The translations under genes and the position numbers were made by a program. The notes under the pieces are model-generated. The model ran no database searches and had not been told where the DNA came from. It saw only the letters and a program-made list of their open reading frames with translations. Of a stretch of DNA of 9,917 nt, positions 1 to 5,959 are shown one piece after another (the stretch's first letter is position 1; each line of letters begins with the position of its first letter). The stretch is from Verrucomicrobiota bacterium (GTDB lineage: Bacteria; Verrucomicrobiota; Verrucomicrobiia; Opitutales; Opitutaceae). The stretch lies in NCBI GenBank assembly GCA_003694825.1, contig RFJS01000024.1:1-9917 (forward strand), given 5' to 3'.

Positions 1-560
1 CCGTCTACATGATTCCCGAGACGTATCAGGCGGGCGAAGTCCGGCTTTACCGCGCCCGGCGCTTTCCGGATGAATGGGCATTGGAGCGGGTGCTGCTGGC
101 GGGGGAGGAGTTTGTCGACGCGTCACCGTTTTTTCACGACGGCCGGTGGTGGATGTTCGTCGGGTGCGGGATACCGCCGGAGCGTTCGGATGGTCTGCGG
201 TTGTTTATGGCGCCGGAGCTTGCCGGCCCGTGGACGGAACATCCCGCCAGTCCGTTGCGGACGGGGGATCCGGTGCGGTCGCGTCCGGCCGGCCGGGTTT
301 TTCGGATGGGCGGAGCCCCGGTGCGGCTGGCGCAGGCATCGGGCCCCTACTACGGGATGTCGGTGCGGGCGTTTCGTATCGTCGACCTGACCGAGAAGAC
401 GTATCGCGAGGAAGCTTGCGGCGACGGCGAGCCGGTTCTCGCGGGTTCCGGGGAAGGATGGAACGCGGTGGGGATGCATCACATGGATCCCGTGCAGCTG
501 GGGGAGCGGCGATGGCTGGCCGCCGTGGATGGTTGGTGTTGGGCTGCTGACAGGCGATGA
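1..560 (+). CDS. Beta-propeller protein resembling the GINT1 N-terminal domain, 5' partial
   Basis: This is the 3' part of a gene whose start lies left of the window; the reading frame enters at base 3 (Val-Tyr then MIPETYQAGEVRLYRA) and ends at TGA 558-560. What is seen, numbering from the Met at base 9: MIPET near 1-5, FFHDGRWWMFVG at 41-52, GPWTEHPASP at 73-82, SRPAGRVFRM at 91-100, YYGMSV at 114-119 and MHHMDPVQLGERRWLAAVDG at 156-175. These blade-like repeats match, from memory, the five-bladed propeller found as the N-terminal domain of glucosamine inositolphosphorylceramide transferase and in stand-alone bacterial proteins of polysaccharide loci. The fold resembles GH43/GH68 glycosidases. 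Activity is unknown; sugar binding or glycan modification is an inference. The position often occupied by an acidic residue after Gln (RxAQD-like) reads AQA here. The last four bases overlap the start of the glycosyltransferase, so the two are probably co-translated. Confidence 0.7.
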   Translation, partial: VYMIPETYQAGEVRLYRARRFPDEWALERVLLAGEEFVDASPFFHDGRWWMFVGCGIPPERSDGLRLFMAPELAGPWTEHPASPLRTGDPVRSRPAGRVFRMGGAPVRLAQASGPYYGMSVRAFRIVDLTEKTYREEACGDGEPVLAGSGEGWNAVGMHHMDPVQLGERRWLAAVDGWCWAADRR

Positions 561-1792
561 AGGTATTATTTATCCATCAGAGTGACAACGGTCTCGGCGG
601 CGGACAGATACAGATGTTTCGCCTTCTGGAGGGATTGCGGCGGCGGGGCGTCGAGGTGCGCGTCATGTGTCGCGATCGAACCCGGGAGACCTCGGTGGAT
701 ATGCCGAGGCGGCCGCGAATGGAGAAATGGATTGCCCGCGTGTCGATGCGCCTCGGGTTGAACGATGTGCATGCCGTGGGGGCATTCGACATTCCGAAAA
801 CCGAGGCGTTTGCCTGGGCGGATGTGGTCGACGTGCACTCGCTGCACAGCAATTTTTTCAGTTACCTGGCGCTGCCGCGGATCACGCGGGCGAAGCCGCT
901 CGTGTTCACGCTGCATGATATGTGGGCGCTTACCGGGCATTGTCACGCCAGCCTCGAATGCGAACGGTGGAAGAGCGGCTGTGGGCAGTGCCCGCATCTC
1001 GACGTATACCCGCCGGTGGCGCGGGACGGCACAGCCTGGGACTGGCGCATGAAGCGGTGGGCCTATCAGCGGTCGAGCTTCACGGCGGTGGCACCGAGCC
1101 GGTGGCTCCACGCGTGCACCCGCGAAGGGTTGTTGCGGGATCTGCCCTGCCGTCACATCCCGCACGGGATCGATACGGAGGTTTACAGCCCGTTGGACAA
1201 GGCGGTCTGCCGGGAGCTGCTGGGCATCCCCCCGGACAAGCGCGTGCTGCTGTTTGCCGTGGAGCGAATGGACCGGCCGTTGAAAGGGGCGGATCTGCTC
1301 ATCCAGGCACTGAGGCGTCTGGGCGAGGCGGCGAGGCGCAATACCGTGCTGCTGTTGCTCGGTGGCGGCGGCGAGATGGTTTCACAAACCGTCGGCATGC
1401 CGTCGGTGACGCTCGGATACGTGACCAATGACCGGCTGAAGCGGCTGGTCTTTTCAGCGGCCGATCTCTTTCTGCACCCGACACGGGCCGATAATTTTCC
1501 GCTCGTCGTTCTCGAGGCGATGGCCTGCGGCACGCCGGTGGTGTCGTTTCGGGTCGGCGGGGTGCCGGAGCTGGTGCGAAACGATGAAACGGGATGGGTG
1601 GCGGAACCGGAGGATGCGGAGGGGTTTGGCGCCGCTGTGGAGCGCATGCTCGGCGATGCCCGCGGGCTGCGGCGCATGAGCGAGACGTGCCGCGCCACGG
1701 TTGAGCGAGAGTATCGCATCGAGCGGCAGGTGCAGGCCTATATCGACCTTTACGAGGAGTTGATTCGAAGCGGGGCGGGGATGAGCGAATGA
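557..1792 (+). CDS. GT4-family glycosyltransferase (WcaC-like)
   Basis: A 411-residue GT-B fold glycosyltransferase of family GT4, expected to move a sugar from a nucleotide donor to a lipid-linked oligosaccharide at the inner face of the cytoplasmic membrane. The N-terminal Rossmann domain opens with a Gly-rich acceptor-side loop (GLGGGQIQMF, residues 12-21). A Cys/His-rich segment follows: HDMWALTGHCH at 120-130, then C135, C142 and C145. PHGIDTEVYSP at 202-212 leads into the donor domain. The donor signature is HPTRADNFPLVVLEAMACG at 307-325. It has the D-x7-E form (D312, E320) of the retaining GT4 E-x7-E motif, a variant usual in colanic-acid-type WcaC relatives. GGVPELV at 334-340 completes the nucleotide-binding region. 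The length is normal for the family. The ATG at 557 overlaps the preceding stop as ATGA with no strong ribosome-binding site, which points to translational coupling. Donor and acceptor sugars cannot be read from sequence. Confidence 0.93.
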   Translation: MKVLFIHQSDNGLGGGQIQMFRLLEGLRRRGVEVRVMCRDRTRETSVDMPRRPRMEKWIARVSMRLGLNDVHAVGAFDIPKTEAFAWADVVDVHSLHSNFFSYLALPRITRAKPLVFTLHDMWALTGHCHASLECERWKSGCGQCPHLDVYPPVARDGTAWDWRMKRWAYQRSSFTAVAPSRWLHACTREGLLRDLPCRHIPHGIDTEVYSPLDKAVCRELLGIPPDKRVLLFAVERMDRPLKGADLLIQALRRLGEAARRNTVLLLLGGGGEMVSQTVGMPSVTLGYVTNDRLKRLVFSAADLFLHPTRADNFPLVVLEAMACGTPVVSFRVGGVPELVRNDETGWVAEPEDAEGFGAAVERMLGDARGLRRMSETCRATVEREYRIERQVQAYIDLYEELIRSGAGMSE

Positions 1793-1814
1793 GGCGTTTT
1801 TCCTCTGTATAGCG

Positions 1815-2537
1815 ATGAGGCGGATACGAGATGCCATACCCTTTGGCTTGCGGCTATACCTCCGCAACCTGCTGCGGGCGCTCTTCAATCTGCGGGATCC
1901 GCTGCGCGAGCTGCGCAGGGTGGACCCTGTCCGGTCGGATTTTGGTCACAAGAGCGGCGTTTGCGTGGATCGCTACTACATCGAGAGATTCCTGGCGAAA
2001 CACGCCCGGGATATTCGAGGTCATGTGCTCGAGGTCGGCGATCTACGCTATACCCGCCAGTTCGGCGGCGGACAGGTCGAGCGGACGGACGTGCTGCATG
2101 TCTCCGCCGAAGATCCGCACGCGACAATCGTCGGTGACCTGGCGGCTCCGGGCGGGATCGGCGAAGGGTTGGCCGATTGCTTTATCGCGACGCAGACCCT
2201 CCAGTTTATTTACGATGTCCGCGCGGCCGTTGCGAACATCCACCGGGCCTTGCGGCCGGGCGGGGTGGCATTGATCACGGTGCCGTGCATTTCGCAGATC
2301 GCCACCTATGACATGGAGCGGTGGGGTGAATACTGGCGTTTCACCCACATGGCGCTCGAACGCTTGTTTGGTGACGTGTTTGGAGAAGACCGCATCGAGG
2401 TTGACGCTTTTGGCAACGTTCTGGCGGCGGTGGCGTTCATGCATGGGCTCGTGATCGGCGAGGTCAGCGCCGAGGAGCTGAATCACTTCGATCCGCGCTA
2501 TGAGCTGTTGCTGGGCGTTCGCGCTGTCAAAGGGTGA
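1815..2537 (+). CDS. Class I SAM-dependent methyltransferase (Methyltransf_11-like)
   Basis: A 240-residue methyltransferase probably acting on a sugar of the repeat unit or on its lipid-linked precursor; the substrate is not readable. A basic, hydrophobic N-terminus (residues 1-40) precedes the Rossmann core. Motif I is VLEVGD at 71-76. It is degenerate: after the first Gly the usual GxG is replaced by DLRYTRQFGGG. Later elements are DVLHV at 92-96, VGDLA at 106-110 (acidic loop), TQTLQFIYD at 126-134, LRPGGVALITVP at 146-157 and WGEYWRFT at 170-177, all typical of Methyltransf_11 proteins found in polysaccharide clusters. ATG 1815 is the first ATG after an in-frame stop at 1782-1784, so the protein cannot be much longer. 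The gene begins 22 nt after the glycosyltransferase stop with no clear Shine-Dalgarno sequence, consistent with operon membership. The degenerate motif I appears to be normal for this subfamily, so I do not treat the protein as inactive. Confidence 0.85.
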   Translation: MRRIRDAIPFGLRLYLRNLLRALFNLRDPLRELRRVDPVRSDFGHKSGVCVDRYYIERFLAKHARDIRGHVLEVGDLRYTRQFGGGQVERTDVLHVSAEDPHATIVGDLAAPGGIGEGLADCFIATQTLQFIYDVRAAVANIHRALRPGGVALITVPCISQIATYDMERWGEYWRFTHMALERLFGDVFGEDRIEVDAFGNVLAAVAFMHGLVIGEVSAEELNHFDPRYELLLGVRAVKG

Positions 2538-2595
2538 TCGCGTTTTCGGCGGGCATGGTGTGCGCTGTGAGTGAACTCGAGAAGGCGCGTGAGAA

Positions 2596-3249
2596 ATGAC
2601 TGAACTCTGGAGACGGTTTTGGCTGCGGTTCGCCGGCCCTTATGGGCGGGGGCGTTTTGCCGCGAAAATGGCCTCGCTTGGTGTGGCGCCGTATCATTGC
2701 GGCGTCTTTCTGGCGGACATGGCCGATCGCGGGTTCGTCGCACCCACGGCGAGGATCGTGCACTACGACTTTCACATGGGACGGCATGTCTATGTCGGCG
2801 ACCATGTTTTCGCCTGCCAGATGGACGGGGGAGGCGCCGTGCGCCTCGGGGATCGGGTGCATATCTACGGTGACGCGAAGATCCAGACGGGGCATGGAGG
2901 CAGCCTCGAAATCGGCGAGGGAACGCACGTGCAGCCCGGGTGCACGTTTTCGGCGCACGTCTCGGATGTGCGGATCGGCCGGCGGGTGGAGATCGCCCCG
3001 AATTGCGCTTTCTACAGCTACGCTCACGGCACGGCCGCGGATCGGCCGATTGTCGAACAGCCGTTGGTCAGTCGCGGAGGCGTGGTGGTGGAGGATGATG
3101 CGTGGCTCGGGCACGGTGTCGTGCTCGTGGATGGCGCTCGCGTCGGGAAGGGAGCGGTGATTGGCGCCGGGGCGGTCGTGCGGAGCGAGATTCCCGCAAT
3201 GGCGATCGCGGTCGGGGTGCCGGCCCGGGTCGTCGGCTACCGGAAGTAG
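2596..3249 (+). CDS. Left-handed beta-helix (hexapeptide) acyltransferase
   Basis: A 217-residue trimeric-type transferase expected to acetylate (or otherwise acylate) a sugar using acetyl-CoA in the cytoplasm. Hexapeptide coils are visible as LGDRVHIYGDAKI (84-96), IGEGTHVQPGCTF (106-118), IGRRVEIAPNCAF (127-139) and then VEDDAWLGHGVVL, ARVGKGAVIGAGAVV and SEIPAMAIAVGVPARVVG at 165-214. The last segment is the classic C-terminal end of LbH acetyltransferases. H144 in YSYAHG lies where sugar O-acetyltransferases carry their catalytic His; this assignment is by analogy. The family end coincides with the TAG stop, so the protein is complete. An in-frame TGA at 2590-2592 fixes ATG 2596 as the start, with AGAAGG (2580-2585) 10 nt upstream as a weak ribosome-binding site. 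It closes the decoration gene block; the next gene is about 300 nt away. Whether it is an O- or an N-acyltransferase (e.g. on an amino sugar) is undecided. Confidence 0.88.
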   Translation: MTELWRRFWLRFAGPYGRGRFAAKMASLGVAPYHCGVFLADMADRGFVAPTARIVHYDFHMGRHVYVGDHVFACQMDGGGAVRLGDRVHIYGDAKIQTGHGGSLEIGEGTHVQPGCTFSAHVSDVRIGRRVEIAPNCAFYSYAHGTAADRPIVEQPLVSRGGVVVEDDAWLGHGVVLVDGARVGKGAVIGAGAVVRSEIPAMAIAVGVPARVVGYRK

Positions 3250-3563
3250 GCAGAGACGAAGCGGAGGTGGAGAGGCCGGGCCTGCCGCTGTCGGCGTTCG
3301 ATGACCGTGTGGTCAATGGGTGTGGCGCTGGATCCCGGGCAGGATGAGGTGGATCAAGAAATTCCGCGGCAGTGGGTCAGGAATTCCCCTAAATCGCACG
3401 GGGAAAGGCAATTGGCGTTGTGCCATCGGGACACGGGGCAATGCTGATATCCGTGGGATGACATGAGTGATGACAGCAAGGAGAGACAGGTTGTTTTCCG
3501 GAGTATTCCGTCAGGAAGTTCACTCAGTGGGCTGCGGGCCGATGGAGGTTGGTGGTTTTGAGC
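3250..3563 (+). other. Intergenic region between acyltransferase and dehydratase genes
   Basis: About 300 nt without a credible gene. Near the left end GCGG (3261-3264) and CCGC (3285-3288) flank the interrupted palindrome AGGCC-G-GGCCT (3273-3283). This could fold after the acyltransferase stop but has no T-run, so I do not call an intrinsic terminator. A second inverted repeat, TTCCCC (3384-3389) with GGGGAA (3400-3405), has a 10-nt loop and is likewise without a T-run. CGGA-GTAT-TCCG (3499-3510) is a small near-palindrome. A strong Shine-Dalgarno-like AAGGAG (3478-3483) sits far upstream of the dehydratase start and is not used by it. No convincing -35/-10 or sigma-54 promoter was found by eye. 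The region probably holds a transcription-unit boundary, but the sequence does not prove one. Confidence 0.5.
3544..3548 (+). promoter_or_regulatory. Candidate ribosome-binding site of the dehydratase gene
   Basis: GGAGG lies 9 nt before TTG 3558 and 15 nt before ATG 3564. A poorer GGTGG (3551-3555) lies 8 nt before ATG 3564. The frame is open back to 3474 but contains only TTG 3549, GTG 3552, TTG 3558 and ATG 3564 as possible starts, so the choice is between TTG 3558 with ideal spacing and ATG 3564 with a better codon. Confidence 0.5.
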
Positions 3564-5675
3564 ATGCAGATTGTTGATCGTTTCCTGCAGCGGGTGTTTT
3601 TTCTGCTGAACCGCCTGTTCGGTGCGCGGCCGGGGCTGCGGGCTGTCATGCTCGTGTGCCTGTATTCTGTCGTGCTGGCGGGGGCGCTGATTGCGGCCTA
3701 TTTGCTGCGCTGGGATTTTTCCATTCCGCAGTCCTACGTCGAGCAGTGCCTGTGGCTGCTCGTTCCTGTGGTGGTCTGCAAGTTGCTGCTGCTGGGAAGC
3801 TTCGGCCAGTTCAGGGCGATGCTGTCCTACTTCAGCCTGCATGACTTCGCCTGCATCGTGGTCAGCAACGCCGTGGCGACGGCGGCGATGTTTGTCGTGT
3901 GGCTGTTTACCACGGAGGGGGCGGCCCCGCCGCGCGGTGTGATCCTGATCGACAACATCCTGGCGGTCGGCGGTCTTGCGGCTGTGCGGCTCGGGTTGCG
4001 CATTCTGCACAATCGCTCCATCCGGATCGCGGAGTCGCCGGGGCGGGTGTTCTCCCGCGCGGTGATTATCGGGGCCGGCGATACGGGCTCGGCACTGGTG
4101 AATGATCTGCTCACCAAGCCGGGCTTCGGCGTTGTGCCGGCCTTTTTCCTCGATGACGACCCGAAGAAGTGGGGCCGTCAGTTGCACGGCATCCGGATTT
4201 TCGGCCCCATCGAGAAGCTGCCGGAAATGGCGCAAATCGAGAAGGTTTCCGAGGCGATCCTCACGATGCCGGGGGCCGGTCCCCGCAAGGTGGCCGAGGT
4301 GATCCGGCTCGCGCAGTATGCCGGCCTGAAGACCAGCATCGTGCCGTCCTTCACGCAGCTCGCCGCCGGGCAGGTGCAGGTCAACCGCTTCCGTCCGGTG
4401 GAGCTCGAGGATCTGCTCGGGCGTGAACCCGCCGTGCTCGACAGCGAGAGTATCGACGAGCTGATCCGTGACCGTGTCGTGATGGTGACCGGGGCCGGCG
4501 GCAGCATTGGCAGCGAGCTGTGCCGGCAGATCGCCGCGCGCAAGCCGAAGCAGCTGCTGCTCGTCGATCAGTCGGAAGTGCAGCTTTTCCAGATCGAGCA
4601 GGAGCTGGTGTCGCGGACGGAGGAGGGTGTCTGTCAGGCACTTGTCGCCGATGTTCTCGATACGGCGCGGATCCACGAGATCTTCGGCCGGTATCGGCCG
4701 TCCGTCGTCTTTCATGCCGCGGCGCACAAGCATGTGTTCATGATGGAGCGCCAGCCGGCCGAGGCCGTGAAAAACAATTTTGTCGGCACGCACCGCCTGG
4801 CTCAGGCCGCCCGATCCTTCGGGGTCGAACGCTTCGTGCTCATCTCGACCGACAAGGCGATCAATCCCACCAGCGTCATGGGGGCGACGAAGCGACTGGC
4901 GGAATATGCCATTCAGGCCGCTCAGTCTTCTCCGGGCAACAAGACCAAGTTCATGGCCGTGCGGTTCGGCAACGTGCTCGGCTCCTCGGGAAGCGTCATC
5001 CCCATCTTCAAGCGTCAGATCGCGGCGGGCGGCCCGGTGACGGTGACGCACCCTGAAGTGACGCGCTATTTCATGACCATCCCGGAGGCCGTCGGACTCG
5101 TGCTCCAGGCGGCGACGATGGGCGAGGGTGGGGAGGTCTTCGTGCTCGATATGGGCACGCCGATGAAGATCGTCAACGTGGCCCGCCAGCTCATCCAGCT
5201 TTCGGGTTTCAAGCCCGATGTGGATATCGAAATCAAGTTCATCGGCTTGCGGCCCGGTGAGAAGCTCTATGAGGAGCTGCAGCACCGCGGCGAGAATCTC
5301 GACCGCACCGCGCACTCGCGCGTGATGCGGCTGCGAAGTGAGCCGATCGGCCGGGAAGTCTTCGAGGCGTGTGTGTCCGAGCTGGCTGGGGCCGTCTACT
5401 CGCTCGACGACGACGATCTGAAGCTGCTCATCAAGAAATACGTTCCCGAATATACACCGCATCTCTCGACTGCGAAGTCGGCACTGGAGGGCGGCGAAAA
5501 CGCCAAAGCCCTTCCCGAGGCCGGGACCGGAAACGCGGCCACGGAAGCAGCGGGCGCGCCCGCCGAAACGGCAACCGGCGGAGAAGAGGAAAAAGCCGCT
5601 CCGGAGGAAAACGGCGGCGCTGAAACCGACGCCGCCGACTCACCGCGGCAGTCCACTTCGGCGGTCGGTTCGTGA
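3564..5675 (+). CDS. Membrane-bound nucleotide-sugar 4,6-dehydratase (WbpM/CapD type)
   Basis: A 703-residue polysaccharide biosynthesis protein of the WbpM/CapD/PglF type. Such enzymes convert UDP-GlcNAc (or a related sugar) to the 4-keto-6-deoxy intermediate used for QuiNAc, FucNAc or bacillosamine. Four hydrophobic segments (about 24-48, 61-80, 94-117, 124-147) anchor it in the inner membrane. A first Rossmann (CoA-binding_3-like) domain starts at IIGAGDTGSALV (168-179, GxGxxG) and includes FLDDDP at 195-200. The catalytic Polysacc_synt_2 domain carries TGAGGSIGSEL at 309-319, HAAAHKHV at 384-391 and ISTDKAINPTS at 427-437. VMGATKR (438-444) then gives the S428/M439/K443 'SMK' triad typical of large dehydratases, in place of SYK. 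GLRPGEKLYEEL at 561-572 is also characteristic. Residues from about 636 to 703 form a low-complexity Ala/Glu/Gly tail not expected in the family. TTG 3558 is an alternative start. The gene stands between two long gaps and may be its own transcription unit. Confidence 0.93.
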   Translation: MQIVDRFLQRVFFLLNRLFGARPGLRAVMLVCLYSVVLAGALIAAYLLRWDFSIPQSYVEQCLWLLVPVVVCKLLLLGSFGQFRAMLSYFSLHDFACIVVSNAVATAAMFVVWLFTTEGAAPPRGVILIDNILAVGGLAAVRLGLRILHNRSIRIAESPGRVFSRAVIIGAGDTGSALVNDLLTKPGFGVVPAFFLDDDPKKWGRQLHGIRIFGPIEKLPEMAQIEKVSEAILTMPGAGPRKVAEVIRLAQYAGLKTSIVPSFTQLAAGQVQVNRFRPVELEDLLGREPAVLDSESIDELIRDRVVMVTGAGGSIGSELCRQIAARKPKQLLLVDQSEVQLFQIEQELVSRTEEGVCQALVADVLDTARIHEIFGRYRPSVVFHAAAHKHVFMMERQPAEAVKNNFVGTHRLAQAARSFGVERFVLISTDKAINPTSVMGATKRLAEYAIQAAQSSPGNKTKFMAVRFGNVLGSSGSVIPIFKRQIAAGGPVTVTHPEVTRYFMTIPEAVGLVLQAATMGEGGEVFVLDMGTPMKIVNVARQLIQLSGFKPDVDIEIKFIGLRPGEKLYEELQHRGENLDRTAHSRVMRLRSEPIGREVFEACVSELAGAVYSLDDDDLKLLIKKYVPEYTPHLSTAKSALEGGENAKALPEAGTGNAATEAAGAPAETATGGEEEKAAPEENGGAETDAADSPRQSTSAVGS

Positions 5676-5824
5676 TTCGGGCCTCGGACGAATTGCTGTC
5701 GGGGGCATCGGATAAACCCTGATCGTGCGTGCCGCAGGCTCTCTGCCCTTGTCGCATTGCGATTGAGAATGCTACGGAAGTCGGTTCATGATGAGCGAAC
5801 GCGAAGCAGTGCATCGATTCAGAG

Positions 5825-5881
5825 CCCGTGCCGACGATGGGCGCGGCCCCTGTGTCGGGCATGCCCGTGGCCGACGGATGG
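5825..5881 (+). repeat. Imperfect direct repeat in the intergenic region
   Basis: CCCGTGCCGACGATGG at 5825-5840 recurs as CCCGTGGCCGACGGATGG at 5864-5881. The second copy is identical to the first except for two single-G insertions, and the start-to-start distance is 39 nt. The second copy begins inside the right arm of the palindrome. Duplicated blocks upstream of a gene can be regulator sites, but nothing here names the regulator. Confidence 0.45.
5856..5867. promoter_or_regulatory. 12-bp perfect palindrome, candidate operator or hairpin
   Basis: CGGGCATGCCCG is self-complementary over all 12 bases and is flanked by an outer pair, CGGCC (5844-5848) and GGCCG (5869-5873), which would extend it as a bulged stem. 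No T-run follows, so it does not look like a standard intrinsic terminator. It sits about 90 nt before the beta-barrel start. An operator for a dimeric regulator or a leader-RNA hairpin are both possible. In GC-rich DNA a chance origin cannot be excluded. Confidence 0.3.
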
Positions 5882-5959
5882 CCTCAGACGACGCCCGCAC
5901 CCAGGGCAGATGCAAACATCTTAATCCCCCCATAACCTCAACCGTAGGCAATTACTCAG

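Larger units (their letters stand above)
5676..5959 (+). other. Intergenic region upstream of the export module
   Basis: 284 nt separate the dehydratase stop from the beta-barrel gene. The middle holds a perfect 12-bp palindrome and an imperfect direct repeat (entered separately). The last 45 nt are clearly A/T-richer than the surroundings (CATCTTAATC, CCATAACC, CAATTACTCAG), which would suit a promoter or leader. I cannot place -35 and -10 hexamers with confidence, and there is no T-run after the palindrome. The most likely role is the promoter/leader of the beta-barrel-OPX-kinase transcription unit, by position only. Confidence 0.45.

Noticed and set aside
3261..3288. Possible transcription terminator after the acyltransferase gene
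   Set aside because: The inverted repeats are short with awkward loops and no T-run follows. Noted in the intergenic entry but not called.
3384..3405. TTCCCC/GGGGAA hairpin
   Set aside because: Six base pairs with a 10-nt loop are expected by chance at this length; no T-run or neighbouring regulatory element.
3250..3447. Frame that continues open after the acyltransferase TAG, including a 48-codon ATG frame from 3301
   Set aside because: The acyltransferase already ends at the normal family C-terminus, so readthrough is not needed. ATG 3301 has no Shine-Dalgarno sequence and the peptide resembles nothing.
3354..5462. 702-codon open frame on the minus strand opposite the dehydratase gene
   Set aside because: Its codon boundaries coincide exactly with those of the dehydratase gene, so it stays open because TTA, CTA and TCA codons are rare in that GC-rich gene. 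Its translation is His/Arg/Asp/Leu-rich without domains. The sense frame has clear catalytic motifs.
5915..5959. Promoter hexamers in the A/T-richer stretch before the beta-barrel gene
   Set aside because: No -35/-10 pair with acceptable spacing, and no sigma-54 GG-N10-GC match could be identified by eye; placing one would be guesswork.
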